DNA of 64,000 nucleotides from Kastovskya adunca ATA6-11-RM4 (lineage in GTDB: Bacteria > Cyanobacteriota > Cyanobacteriia > Cyanobacteriales > Coleofasciculaceae): the NCBI GenBank assembly GCA_019359445.1, contig JAHHHJ010000028.1:1-64000 (forward strand), in the 5' to 3' direction. The notes beneath the pieces are model-generated. The model searched no databases and had not been told where the DNA came from. It saw nothing but the letters and a program-made list of their open reading frames with translations. This document shows positions 1 to 9,012 of the stretch, one piece after another. Made by a program: the position numbers and the translations under genes. Numbering within the stretch: the stretch's first letter is position 1; the number at the start of each line of letters is the position of its first letter.

Positions 1-101
1 GGTGGACCCACTCCGACCCATCCCGAACTCGGTGGTGAAACGCTGCAGCGGCGAAGATACTCTGGGGGTAACCCTACGGGAAAATAGCTCAATGCCAGGT
101 C
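1..101 (+). rRNA. rrf: 5S ribosomal RNA, 3' part (5' end outside window)
   Basis: The first ~100 bases match the bacterial 5S core: the segment cccatcccgaactc followed by ggtgaaac (loop B/C region), and a 3' end gggaaaatagctc..gccaggt as in cyanobacterial 5S genes. About 15-20 bases of the 5' strand of helix I are missing because the window begins inside the gene. A strong hairpin with a T tract follows, so this is the distal end of an rRNA operon read on the plus strand. Confidence 0.93.
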
Positions 102-120
102 TATATTCTTTAAACAAAAG

Positions 121-167
121 CACAAGCCTCTTTTCCCATCTACGGAAAGAGGCTTGTTCTGTTTTTT
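121..167 (+). terminator. Intrinsic terminator after 5S rRNA
   Basis: Perfect 12-bp stem acaagcctcttt / aaagaggcttgt (122-133 and 146-157) with a 12-base loop, followed by a T-rich run (gttttttag) at 160-168. It lies 20 bases after the 5S end and fits the rRNA operon terminator. Confidence 0.9.
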
Positions 168-180
168 AGTTTTATAGTAG

Positions 181-1566
181 TTGAAATCTGAAGTTTTTGA
201 AATTAGAGATTCTGCTGTGGATGCAAGATTAGAAAGGGCACGCCAACTCAAGCAATCATTAATAGAGTTTGTTATTGAAGCAGAAGGAGACCTAGCAGAA
301 TCTTTAGAATCTTATGTGGCGACAAACTCTCGTAAAGAAGCTAAAAATAATCGTTACGACCCAACATACGAACAGAATCTCTTGATTGATTCTTTTTTGA
401 CTGAGGGTGAAGTCAGGGGTAAGACACCTATAGATGTGTTTATTAAAGAACAATTAGAGCTTTCAAATAGCGATCGCACGTTACTAAAAAGCTGGCATCG
501 TAGTTTCATTGGCTTGTTTGCAGTCATCAAAATTCTCCCTGATGGTTTTGAACTAATGAACTGGCTAAGCGCTAAACACTACTGTGTTAAACCTAACGAT
601 ACTAAAACTCTCAAAGAAATGGAGCGCTTCAAAGAGGGAGAAATTTTGCTCGTTCGCATTGCACCAGTAACTGATGATTACTGGATGTTTTCTGGCCCCT
701 GTATTCCAATGGGTCGTTTGGGTAAACCTAAACTAGCTGTTGCAATCGGTAACTTTAAAGACGATCATAAAGGAGCTCTTTATAGTGATGCTCCTAAACT
801 TCTAGAGGAGGCATGGAAATCGGTTGCAAAATATCATCAGGAATTTCTTGACTTTTTCGGCAGTGATGAGGTGACCCTACCGGGGCGTGAACTGAATGAA
901 AAAATTGCCGAATTACAAGAGATCATAACTAAGCAGCAGTTAGCCGCAGCAGGGGTGGATGAATCAAAGTCTCTCTCTGAGCTAGCAAATGAAGCTGGTC
1001 TGACAGAGGAAGAAATGAAAGCGGCGGCGGTTGAGGCAGGTGCTGACTCTGATGAGATCTCTCAACTATTTGAGCGCAGCCAAGGAGTAACTAAAATGGT
1101 GATGCCAAAGGCTGAGTTACCACCAGAGTTGAAGAGAGCAGAACAGGTAACTGTTTTAACTCATCCGCGTTGGGGACAGATGTTTTTGCCTGATTACAGC
1201 CAATTCCAAACTATTTTGGCATCAGAAGATTGGCAAATCAACAACACCGCTGAAAAATTAGTTCGTAAATACCTCCAAGAGCCGAGAATTAACGCCTTCA
1301 TTTGGCAACGACTGGCCGAGGGACACCCAACTCAACTAGAAAAATTGTTGCAAACCGTCTTAACACGTCCAGATTTTAAGCTGAAGCGCGACTTAGAAAG
1401 CTTACTGCAAGAGCACAACAAACCTTTAGAGCCGGATTTGCCAGAAATAGCCAGCGTGCCACTACATCTGCATAACCTGTTTCAAGAAGCCCTGGTAGAG
1501 GTCAACAAATCGAAGTCAAAGAATAAGGGGAAAAAGAAAAAGAAGGCAGTAGGAGGATTTAAATAA
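181..1566 (+). CDS. Hypothetical protein with Lys-rich C-terminus
   Basis: I do not recognise the family. The product is a soluble acidic protein of about 461 residues with no signal peptide or membrane segment. The middle (residues ~70-235) looks globular (motifs SWHRSFIGLFAV and LVRIAPV). Residues ~238-300 are predicted helical and Glu/Ala-rich. The C-terminal ~100 residues begin at a THPRWGQMFLPDY segment, and the last 20 are a Lys/Gly-rich basic tail that could bind nucleic acid (inference). The first in-frame start after a stop at 178-180 is TTG at 181. It sits just behind the rRNA terminator with no clear ribosome-binding site, so the start is uncertain; GTG at 217 is an alternative. 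Confidence 0.75.
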   Translation: MKSEVFEIRDSAVDARLERARQLKQSLIEFVIEAEGDLAESLESYVATNSRKEAKNNRYDPTYEQNLLIDSFLTEGEVRGKTPIDVFIKEQLELSNSDRTLLKSWHRSFIGLFAVIKILPDGFELMNWLSAKHYCVKPNDTKTLKEMERFKEGEILLVRIAPVTDDYWMFSGPCIPMGRLGKPKLAVAIGNFKDDHKGALYSDAPKLLEEAWKSVAKYHQEFLDFFGSDEVTLPGRELNEKIAELQEIITKQQLAAAGVDESKSLSELANEAGLTEEEMKAAAVEAGADSDEISQLFERSQGVTKMVMPKAELPPELKRAEQVTVLTHPRWGQMFLPDYSQFQTILASEDWQINNTAEKLVRKYLQEPRINAFIWQRLAEGHPTQLEKLLQTVLTRPDFKLKRDLESLLQEHNKPLEPDLPEIASVPLHLHNLFQEALVEVNKSKSKNKGKKKKKAVGGFK

Positions 1567-1808
1567 ATTTAATGGAGCTCAGCTGTTGAGAGATCGCACT
1601 CTTAAACAAGCATCATTACCTGAGTACCTTTAAACCCTGTCAGTAAAATGGTGTGAGGCTGGCTTACTTTTTCCTTAAAGTTATGAGACATACTAAACCA
1701 GAAAGAAGGCTCATTTTTGCTTTTGCGACTAGAAGAGAGGGCAACCAGTAATACAGTGACTTACTCTGATAAAATCTAGCTTCCCTAGTTTACTGATCGC
1801 TCATCCTT

Positions 1809-3167
1809 ATGCCAGCCACCGTTGTTTCACTGAAAGCTATTGAAGATCAGCACCACCTAAGTATCCAAAGTCCCGCATCAGGAATATCCTTGCAAGGACG
1901 CCTCAAAGTCCCAGGGGATAAGTCTATCTCTCACCGTGCCTTAATGTTGGGAGCGATCGCGCAAGGAGAAACCCAGATTCAGGGATTACTTTTGGGAGAA
2001 GACCCCCGCAGCACGGCAAGCTGTTTTCGGGCGATGGGAGCTGAGATCTCCGAACTGAATACAGAGTTGGTGCGAGTGCAGGGAATTGGGCTAGGACAAT
2101 TGCTCGAACCAACAAACGTTCTAGATGCAGGGAACTCCGGCACTACTCTACGTCTAATGCTAGGAATTCTTGCCTCTCATCCAGAACGATTCTTTAGCGT
2201 GACGGGCGATGAGTCATTGCGATCGCGTCCTATGTCTCGTGTCGTCCAACCTCTACAGCAGATGGGAGCAGCCATTTGGGGACGCAAGAAAGGCTCTCTA
2301 GCTCCTTTAGCTATCCAAGGAAAAACCCTCAAACCGATTCATTACTACTCCCCCATTGCCTCAGCTCAGGTCAAATCCTGCATTCTTTTGGCGGGTTTAA
2401 TGACCGAGGGGCAAACTACTGTTACCGAACCGGCTCTTTCCCGCGACCATAGCGAAAGGATGCTCAAAGCCTTTGGGGCACAACTAACTATTGATCCAGA
2501 AACGCACAGCGTTACGGTTACAGGTTCCGCTAAACTCCAGGGACAAAACATTGTTGTTCCGGGAGACATTAGCTCTGCTGCCTTTTGGCTCGTTGCAGCA
2601 GCGATTGTACCGGATTCGGAACTCCTAATTGAAAATGTCGGTGTTAACCCCACCCGCACAGGTATTTTAGAAGCCCTGGAAATGATGGGGGCGGATGTAA
2701 CGTTAGAAAACCAACAAGAAATTGCTGGGGAACCCGTTGCCGACCTGAGAGTGCGTTATGGACGGCTAAAAGGTTGCACGATCGCGGGTGATTTAATTCC
2801 CCGACTCATTGATGAGATTCCAATTCTGGCAGTTGCAGCCGTTTTTGCCGAAGGTACAACTGTGATTCGAGATGCAGCAGAACTGCGTGTTAAAGAAAGC
2901 GATCGCCTTGCCGCCATGGCATCCCAACTTAATCGTATGGGGGCACGCGTCACCGAACTCCCAGATGGGTTAGAGATCGTAGGCGGCACCCCCCTTACGG
3001 GTACAAATGTTGATAGCTATACCGATCACCGCATAGCTATGAGTCTAGCGATCGCTGCTCTCAATGCCACGGGTACCACCACAATCTACCGAGCAGAAGC
3101 TGCGGCTATCTCTTATCCAGACTTTGTTACCAACCTACAGCAACTCTGTGGTGATGTTCACCCCTGA
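1809..3167 (+). CDS. aroA: 3-phosphoshikimate 1-carboxyvinyltransferase (EPSP synthase)
   Basis: Transfers the enolpyruvyl group of PEP to shikimate-3-phosphate, the sixth step of the shikimate pathway. The 452-residue product has the family landmarks in order: PGDKSISHR (~36-44), DAGNSGTT (~107), RSRPM (~140), SAQVKS (~185), RDHSERM (~213), [29 protein letters not shown] and DHRIAMS near the C-terminus. GDKS, SAQxK, RxHSE and NxTR together are the signature of class II (glyphosate-insensitive) enzymes. The N-terminal ~25 residues extend beyond the usual start. ATG has no obvious Shine-Dalgarno. Its 3' end overlaps the convergent gene on the other strand by 33 bases. Confidence 0.97.
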   Translation: MPATVVSLKAIEDQHHLSIQSPASGISLQGRLKVPGDKSISHRALMLGAIAQGETQIQGLLLGEDPRSTASCFRAMGAEISELNTELVRVQGIGLGQLLEPTNVLDAGNSGTTLRLMLGILASHPERFFSVTGDESLRSRPMSRVVQPLQQMGAAIWGRKKGSLAPLAIQGKTLKPIHYYSPIASAQVKSCILLAGLMTEGQTTVTEPALSRDHSERMLKAFGAQLTIDPETHSVTVTGSAKLQGQNIVVPGDISSAAFWLVAAAIVPDSELLIENVGVNPTRTGILEALEMMGADVTLENQQEIAGEPVADLRVRYGRLKGCTIAGDLIPRLIDEIPILAVAAVFAEGTTVIRDAAELRVKESDRLAAMASQLNRMGARVTELPDGLEIVGGTPLTGTNVDSYTDHRIAMSLAIAALNATGTTTIYRAEAAAISYPDFVTNLQQLCGDVHP

Positions 3168-4160
3168 GCGTTCTAGAGTTCCCACCCCTGCCTTAGTATT
3201 GAGCAGATGGCGATTGTGGGATTCTTCAAAGTTAATAATTGGCCCTTTGGGTACAATTCCCATCGGATTAACATGAGGGTGGCTCTTATAATAGTGCTGC
3301 TTAATCTGATCAAGATTGCAGGTTTCCTTGACTCCCGGCTGCTGATAGAGGTCTTTCAAGTATTTCCAGAGATGGGGATAATCAACGATCCGCTTGAGGT
3401 TGCACTTGAAATGAACGTAGTAGACGGAGTCGAAGCGAAACAGTGTGGTGAACATACAGAAATCGGCTTCTGTAATCGCATCACCACACATGTAACGCTG
3501 CTTGCTGAGAACATCTTCCCAATAGTCCAGTGCCTCAAATAGCTCTGTAACTGCCTCTTCGTAGGCATATTGCTTCGTAGCAAATCCTGCCCGATAGACC
3601 CCATTGTTGATGGGTTGGTAAATTGCATCAATGGCTTGTTCGATCTCCTCACGCCGAGGCTGGGGATAGAAGCTGGTAGAGTTTTTGGCAATCCCCTCAA
3701 ACTCCGTGTCAAACATCCGGATAATCTCGCGGGACTCGTTATTGACAATTGTGCCCTTCTCCTTATCCCACAGAACAGGTACTGTCACCCGCCCTGTACA
3801 ATTAGGGTCAGCTTTAACATAGATTTCCCGCAGATAACGAGCACCATTCACCGTATCAGGAATACAACCAGGAGCATCAGAAAACTCCCAGCCATCTTTA
3901 TCCATAAAGGGGTCAACAATCGAAAGCGAAATCGCCTCTTCTAGACCCTTCAGTTGCCGCATAATTAGGGTGCGGTGAGCCCAAGGGCAGGCAAGAGAGA
4001 CGTAGAGATGGTAGCGCGCCACCTCCGCTTTAAAACCAGTCGAGCCATCAGCGCTGACGCGATCGCGGAATTTTGTCGGATTCCGCTTAAATCTGCCCTG
4101 GTCATCTTGCTCGTAGGCTTCGTTTGTCCATTGCCCATCAACGAGCATTCCAGTTGCCAT
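3135..4160 (-). CDS. Glutathione S-transferase family, glutathionyl-hydroquinone reductase (YqjG/ECM4 type)
   Basis: Family members reduce glutathionyl-hydroquinones to hydroquinones with release of glutathione disulfide. The product is 341 residues. The N-terminal thioredoxin-like domain carries the catalytic CPWAHR motif (~residues 58-63), then VPVLWDK and [11 protein letters not shown] (the Glu-Ser pair that binds glutathione). The C-terminal half is the helical GST domain, containing [10 protein letters not shown] and the [17 protein letters not shown] segment typical of the Xi class. A strong GGAGGAAACT precedes the ATG. The 3' end overlaps the end of aroA. Quinone detoxification would suit a phototroph (inference). 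Confidence 0.9.
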   Translation of the reverse strand: MATGMLVDGQWTNEAYEQDDQGRFKRNPTKFRDRVSADGSTGFKAEVARYHLYVSLACPWAHRTLIMRQLKGLEEAISLSIVDPFMDKDGWEFSDAPGCIPDTVNGARYLREIYVKADPNCTGRVTVPVLWDKEKGTIVNNESREIIRMFDTEFEGIAKNSTSFYPQPRREEIEQAIDAIYQPINNGVYRAGFATKQYAYEEAVTELFEALDYWEDVLSKQRYMCGDAITEADFCMFTTLFRFDSVYYVHFKCNLKRIVDYPHLWKYLKDLYQQPGVKETCNLDQIKQHYYKSHPHVNPMGIVPKGPIINFEESHNRHLLNTKAGVGTLERSGVNITTELL

Positions 4161-4193
4161 AGTTTCCTCCGAGTAACCTTGTAATGAGGTTTG

Positions 4194-4487
4194 TTACTCT
4201 TCTATGCTAAGAATTTTCGGCACTTTGAAATAATCATCATCTCGATCGGGCGCTTGTTGAAGCATTGCTTCCCGATCCAGATAGGGTTTTAACTCATCTG
4301 CTCGAGTAATATTGCTAACGTCAATTGCCCGCGTAGTCGGGGAGACATTCTCAGTATCCAGCTCGCTTAACTGCTGAAAATATTCCAGAATACTGCTTAT
4401 TTGCGCCGCCATTTGTTCTTCTTCGGCGTCATTAATTTCCAAACGTGCAAGCTTGGCAACTTTACGAACTTGTTCGCGATCAATCAT
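4194..4487 (-). CDS. gatC: Asp-tRNA(Asn)/Glu-tRNA(Gln) amidotransferase subunit C
   Basis: Small subunit of the GatCAB amidotransferase that converts mischarged Glu-tRNA(Gln)/Asp-tRNA(Asn) to the amide forms. The protein starts [18 protein letters not shown], continues with the [22 protein letters not shown] core, and ends with the R[11 protein letters not shown]..DD-YFKVPKI tail, all standard for GatC. The reading frame stays open 20 codons upstream, but the conserved family start is the ATG at 4487, giving 97 residues. gatA and gatB are not in this window, as is common in cyanobacteria. Confidence 0.95.
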   Translation of the reverse strand: MIDREQVRKVAKLARLEINDAEEEQMAAQISSILEYFQQLSELDTENVSPTTRAIDVSNITRADELKPYLDREAMLQQAPDRDDDYFKVPKILSIEE

Positions 4488-4703
4488 CAGGTTTGGGTAA
4501 TGGGGAGAAATTTCAAAGGGCAGGTTTAGTAAGTTTACTAATAACAATAAAGTTGTTTGTAAAACCCGCTTCTATATCAAAACAACTGACTTCGGGCGAT
4601 AGACAATCTAGCAAGCTGTCAATTTGATTTGAGGGTTGTACAAGCAAGCCACATTATGCCTTGCCTGTACGAGCCACTTATCCCTCAGATGAATCCTGAC
4701 TCA

Positions 4704-5225
4704 CTAGAAATAAACGTCCATTTCCGAGCGGCCTGTGATCTTCAGCCAGTTTTGAGCTTCGATGTAGTTGTTGGGGGCAAGACGAATCGCTTGTTTCCAA
4801 CATTCAGCCGCTTCAGTATATAAAGCTTCTGCCGTGTCTTCATCTCCAGCTTCTTTTGCCCTGTCCCCTTTGTAGTGATAAATCACAGCAACATTATTCA
4901 AGGCTTGAGGCAGACGCGCATTTAGCTCGATTGCCTGATGATATAGTTCCAATGCTTTCTCATGCTCGCCATTACTAGCATGAATCAGCCCCATATTGTA
5001 AAGAATATAGCTGCGGTCGTAGGGGTCATCCTCTAGAGTCAGCGCTTCTTTGTAGTTATCTAAGGCTTCGGCATATTCTCCATCAGCTTGAGCAGACATC
5101 CCGTCTCGGTAGTAGACAAATGCTTCTTTGGCTTTTTTATTAGCAGGCAGAACTTTGAGGATCATGTCTGCCATCACTGTGAAGCTTTTGTCGATGAAAT
5201 TGTCGTTACGTTGGGTTCTTGGCAT
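4704..5225 (-). CDS. ycf3: Photosystem I assembly protein Ycf3
   Basis: Chaperone-like TPR protein required for assembly of the photosystem I core at the thylakoid membrane. The 173-residue length matches cyanobacterial and plastid Ycf3. It begins [20 protein letters not shown], the conserved N-terminus, and carries three TPR units: [20 protein letters not shown].., [21 protein letters not shown].. and [16 protein letters not shown]... It ends in the conserved [15 protein letters not shown] segment. GAGG lies 6 bases before the ATG. A single gene with its own promoter region upstream. Confidence 0.98.
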   Translation of the reverse strand: MPRTQRNDNFIDKSFTVMADMILKVLPANKKAKEAFVYYRDGMSAQADGEYAEALDNYKEALTLEDDPYDRSYILYNMGLIHASNGEHEKALELYHQAIELNARLPQALNNVAVIYHYKGDRAKEAGDEDTAEALYTEAAECWKQAIRLAPNNYIEAQNWLKITGRSEMDVYF

Positions 5226-5454
5226 AGATGCCTCTATAAAGTTACGACCAGTTGTTTAGAAGAGCTTGTTAGTTGAGGATTGCGATCGCTCACTTGTCAA
5301 TTTAACGCACCAGACAGCCAACACAAATTGCGTTTCATGAAGAAGCCAGTCGCTGGGATAATTGAGCCTCTTACCCGGTTAGCTGTCACTGGCTTAAATT
5401 TGACGTTATGCGATCGCCAACGGCTGTGGAACGACCACTCCCGGAGCTGGGAAG

Positions 5455-7044
5455 CTAAACCGTCGTAGCGATCGCTTCTTTGTTTTCTGGCACTTTCCCT
5501 TGAAGAGGAAGCTGTTGCGCTTTAAATTCCCGTATCTGCTCTTCAATCTCATCCCGAACAATTTGTCGGTACTCCAGAAAATGCTCGTTGTGGGCGCAAA
5601 CAGCGAGGTAATGCTCCCACACCCCAGGATTGTTCTTCATGATGCTAAAGAGATGATGCCAAAACTTCCAGCGGGTGTGGCGCTTAATGCCCTGCCGCCA
5701 GCAGACGATCGCTAGTGCCTTCAAATCCACCAGTGCCGGGAACTTAAAGGGCGCTTTGTGCCGAGGAGCACCCAGGATTTGGAAGCAGCGATAGGTGCGG
5801 TCTAAGTAACCTTCTGGATCGTACAGCGTCCAGAATGCCTCAACATACTCTGTGGCAATCTCCTCCACAGGGCGAGTGGGGACAAAGTTCATCAATGTGG
5901 TTTGGTTGATGTTGCCATCTTTCCCTCGCAGGCGTCCTTCCTTATTTAATCGGTGCCAGAGGGCGGTATTTGGCAAAGCTTGCAGCATTGCAAAGGTAGT
6001 GGTGGGGATGGCAGTTTGTTCGGCAAAGCGAACAATGCGATCGCCGGAGCCTGATTTTTCCCCGTCAAAGCCAATAATGAACCCAGCAATGGGACGCAGC
6101 CCCGCTTTGGTAATCGTTTGTACCGCCTCCCCTAGGGAGCTGCGGGTGTTTTGAAACTTCTTCGTGAGCGTCAAGCTTTCTTCATCCGGAGTTTCAATCC
6201 CCAGAAACACGGCATCAAAGTTGCAGTCCACCATCAAATCAAGCATTTCTTGATCCTGAGCCAAATCCACGGAAGCTTCCGTATTGAACTTAAAGGGATA
6301 CTGGTGTTCTGCCTGCCAGACCTTTAGCTCTTCAAGCAAAAGCTTGACGTTGCGCTTGTTGCCGATAAAGTTGTCATCGACCATAAAGACGCCCCGCCGC
6401 CAGCCCAGTTCATAAAGGTGATCCAACTCAGCCAGTAACTGAGCTGGCGTTTTCGTTCTCGGCTTGCGTCCGTATAGCACGATAATGTCGCAAAATTCGC
6501 ACTGAAAGGGGCACCCCCGCGAGAACTGCACCGACATTGAGTCGTAAGCATCTAGTTCTAAAAGCTCAAAACGGGGAATTGGTGTTGTTGTGACATCTGG
6601 TCTATTGCCATCCGACCGAAATGTGCCGCCGGACTCACCACGCTGCACCGCCTCAACAAACATCGGCAGCGTAATTTCCCCTTCATCCAAAATTAGGTAA
6701 TCGGCACCCACCGCCTGAACTTCCTCCGGTAATGCCGTGGGATAGGGACCTCCTACTGCCACTGACTTACCCCGCCGCTTTGCTTCTTGAATTTGTTCTA
6801 GTAAATCTTTTTTCTGGACAATCATTGCCGAGAGAATTACCAGATCTGCCCATGCCCACTCTTCCTCAGTCACAGCACGGATGTTGCGGTCTACCAGTTT
6901 AAATTCCCACTCTTGAGGCAAAATCGCCGCAACGGTAACTAACCCTAATGGCGGTAGCAAGACTTTGCGATTGACTAATTCCAGAATTTTTTCGTAAGAC
7001 CAAAAAGTTTTTGGGAATAACGGATAAAGTAGTAAAACTTTCAT
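5455..7044 (-). CDS. B12-binding radical SAM protein (DUF4070/HpnP-like), copy 1
   Basis: 529 residues. Residues 1-~135 form a cobalamin-binding-like Rossmann domain (VLLLYPLFP, VGGPYPTALPEE, LDEGE). The radical SAM core follows with RGCPFQCEFC (~186-195), whose three cysteines in C-x3-C-x2-C ligate the 4Fe-4S cluster. MVDDNFIGNKRN and FLGIETPDEESL are further core motifs. The C-terminal ~150 residues resemble DUF4070, as in the hopanoid C-2 methylase HpnP and relatives. The substrate cannot be read from sequence. The next gene upstream on the same strand (7347-8942) is a close paralogue. GAGGT precedes the ATG by 9 bases. Confidence 0.9.
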   Translation of the reverse strand: MKVLLLYPLFPKTFWSYEKILELVNRKVLLPPLGLVTVAAILPQEWEFKLVDRNIRAVTEEEWAWADLVILSAMIVQKKDLLEQIQEAKRRGKSVAVGGPYPTALPEEVQAVGADYLILDEGEITLPMFVEAVQRGESGGTFRSDGNRPDVTTTPIPRFELLELDAYDSMSVQFSRGCPFQCEFCDIIVLYGRKPRTKTPAQLLAELDHLYELGWRRGVFMVDDNFIGNKRNVKLLLEELKVWQAEHQYPFKFNTEASVDLAQDQEMLDLMVDCNFDAVFLGIETPDEESLTLTKKFQNTRSSLGEAVQTITKAGLRPIAGFIIGFDGEKSGSGDRIVRFAEQTAIPTTTFAMLQALPNTALWHRLNKEGRLRGKDGNINQTTLMNFVPTRPVEEIATEYVEAFWTLYDPEGYLDRTYRCFQILGAPRHKAPFKFPALVDLKALAIVCWRQGIKRHTRWKFWHHLFSIMKNNPGVWEHYLAVCAHNEHFLEYRQIVRDEIEEQIREFKAQQLPLQGKVPENKEAIATTV

Positions 7045-7346
7045 ATAATTTTTACCTCATACCAAAAGTATTAATACGTTCGTAATCAATTTAAGGATAG
7101 CTCACTCTCAAATTCTCCCGCTTAGAACTTGTATCCTGATCAAACGCGATCATATTCATCAGAACTGGTTACTGTTTACGGCGACAATTTGATCAATCAG
7201 TAGGAATTTGTCAAATCCTACTTACTCAACACCTGAGATTTTTTGTTGAGAGTGCCTATACCTCGCCATGAGCTATGCACCTAGATAACAGGCGAATCCG
7301 GCTTAGTAATTGTTCCTAAGCCGGAATTTTCAATCCTGATAAATTT
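7045..7346. other. 302-bp spacer between the two radical SAM paralogues
   Basis: No gene seen. It holds a 10-bp perfect inverted repeat tccggcttag / ctaagccgga (7297-7306 and 7316-7325) just after the stop of the upstream paralogue. On the minus strand there is no T tract behind it, so it may be an attenuator or mRNA-end hairpin rather than a standard terminator. The rest (7045-7290) presumably carries a separate promoter for copy 1. Confidence 0.5.
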
Positions 7347-8942
7347 TTAGCTGTTCAGGGCAATTGATTCTTTTATTTGAGGAATTGAAGATTGTTCATT
7401 AGCTTCGGATGCTGAGTACTGAGCCAGTTGGGCTTCGATTTCGTCGCGCACAATTTGGCGGTACTGGATGAAGTGTTCGATGAGGGCGCAATTGCTCAAG
7501 TAAGGCACAAACACATTCGGATTGCGCCGCATAATTGAGAAGAGTTGACGCCAGAACTGGAAGCGGGTGCTGCGCTTGATTCCCTGTCGCCAGAAGATAG
7601 TTAGCACGGCCTTCATTTCGATTGGCTCCAGCATCCGAAACGGTACTTTGTGAGGAGCTGGCGTCATGGTCATGAAGTGCCGATAGACGCGGGAGAGGTA
7701 GCGGCTCGGCTCATAGAGTTCCCAAAAGCAGTTGGCATACTCACGAGCCAGTTCTTCTAGCGGTCGGGTTGGTGTAAAGTTCATTAGAGCCATCTGATGA
7801 CCCTGCGTCTCCTGGTTCTCCTCCAGCAGACGACCTTCGTTTTGTAGCCGCTTCCATAGAGCCGTATTAGGCAGAGCTTGGAGCATACCAAACATGGCTT
7901 TGGGGATTGCCGTTGCTTCCACAAAGTCAATGATCCGCTGACCTGCTCCTGTCTTCTCACCATCAAAGCCCAGGATAAAACCAGCCATCACACTCAAGCC
8001 TGCCCGATTGATAATCTCAACCGATTCCATGAGAGAGTTGCGGGTATTCTGAAACTTCTGCGTCAGCGACAAACTATCGGTGTCTGGTGTCTCAATGCCC
8101 AAGAACACCGCACCGAAGTTAGCCTGGATCATCAGATCTAGCAGTTCCTGATCCTGAGCTAAATCCACTGAGGCTTCGGTTGCAAGGCGGAAGGGGTATT
8201 GATTAGCTGCCATCCAGGAACCGAGTTCGCGCAGTAAGAGTTTAACGTTGCGCTTGTTACCAATGAAGTTGTCATCTACTAAGAACACCGAGCGCCGCCA
8301 CCCTAGGTCATAGAGACTTTGCAACTCAGCCACCATTTGCGCGGGCGTTTTGGTGCGCGGCTTCCGTCCATAGAGAACGATAATGTCGCAGAACTCGCAC
8401 TGGAACGGACATCCCCGCGAGAACTGCACCGACATTTCGTTGTAGGCGTCCAAATCCAGCAGGTCAAATCGAGGAACGGGTGTGGTAGTGACATCAGGCT
8501 TTTCGCCCCAAGCGCTGAATGTACCTGAGGTTTCCCCCGCTAAGAGAGCTTCAACCAAAAGCGGTAAGGTAATCTCGCCCTCATCCAAAACCAAAAAGTC
8601 TACCCCGGCTTCCTGAGCGGCTTCAGGAACGGAGGTAACGTAGGGCCCTCCCGCCGCTACTAGTTTGCCACGCCGCTTCGCTTCGCGAATTAGGTGCAAC
8701 AAATCGGGTTTCTGGACAATCATGCCGGAGACAATCACTAAATCGGCCCAATCCCAGTCGGCTTCGGTTTCCAGGCGAACATTACGGTCTACCAGGCGAA
8801 ACTCCCAGGTTTGGGGCAGGATAGCCGCAACGGTGATCATCCCCAAAGGGGGAAGAGAAACCTTCCGCCCGATTAGTTCTAAGGCTTTATCAAAAGACCA
8901 GAATGATTTAGGAAAGAGGGGATATAGGAGTAAAACTCGCAT
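7347..8942 (-). CDS. B12-binding radical SAM protein (DUF4070/HpnP-like), copy 2
   Basis: 531 residues, collinear with the neighbouring copy from end to end. It has the same VLLLYPLFPKSFWS start, AAGGPYVTSVPEAAQ in the cobalamin-binding half, an identical stretch around RGCPFQCEFCDIIVLYG, then VDDNFIGNKRN, FLGIETPDTDSLSLTQKF and the DUF4070-like C-terminus. All three cluster cysteines are kept. The copies differ mostly in the surface parts of the N-terminal domain and in the tail, so this is an established duplication with both copies apparently functional. AAGG lies 8 bases before the ATG. Specific chemistry is unknown; methylation is plausible from the HpnP relationship. Confidence 0.9.
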   Translation of the reverse strand: MRVLLLYPLFPKSFWSFDKALELIGRKVSLPPLGMITVAAILPQTWEFRLVDRNVRLETEADWDWADLVIVSGMIVQKPDLLHLIREAKRRGKLVAAGGPYVTSVPEAAQEAGVDFLVLDEGEITLPLLVEALLAGETSGTFSAWGEKPDVTTTPVPRFDLLDLDAYNEMSVQFSRGCPFQCEFCDIIVLYGRKPRTKTPAQMVAELQSLYDLGWRRSVFLVDDNFIGNKRNVKLLLRELGSWMAANQYPFRLATEASVDLAQDQELLDLMIQANFGAVFLGIETPDTDSLSLTQKFQNTRNSLMESVEIINRAGLSVMAGFILGFDGEKTGAGQRIIDFVEATAIPKAMFGMLQALPNTALWKRLQNEGRLLEENQETQGHQMALMNFTPTRPLEELAREYANCFWELYEPSRYLSRVYRHFMTMTPAPHKVPFRMLEPIEMKAVLTIFWRQGIKRSTRFQFWRQLFSIMRRNPNVFVPYLSNCALIEHFIQYRQIVRDEIEAQLAQYSASEANEQSSIPQIKESIALNS

Positions 8943-9012
8943 TTGTCAAACCTTACACTACAAAGGGTTGAAGGTTAAAAGAGTGAAGAACGTTGGGAGT
9001 TTCTTCCGGCTT

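Noticed and set aside
2366-2659. Antisense frames inside aroA and other genes (60-170 codons)
   Set aside because: Shadow frames of well-supported genes, without starts or motifs of their own.
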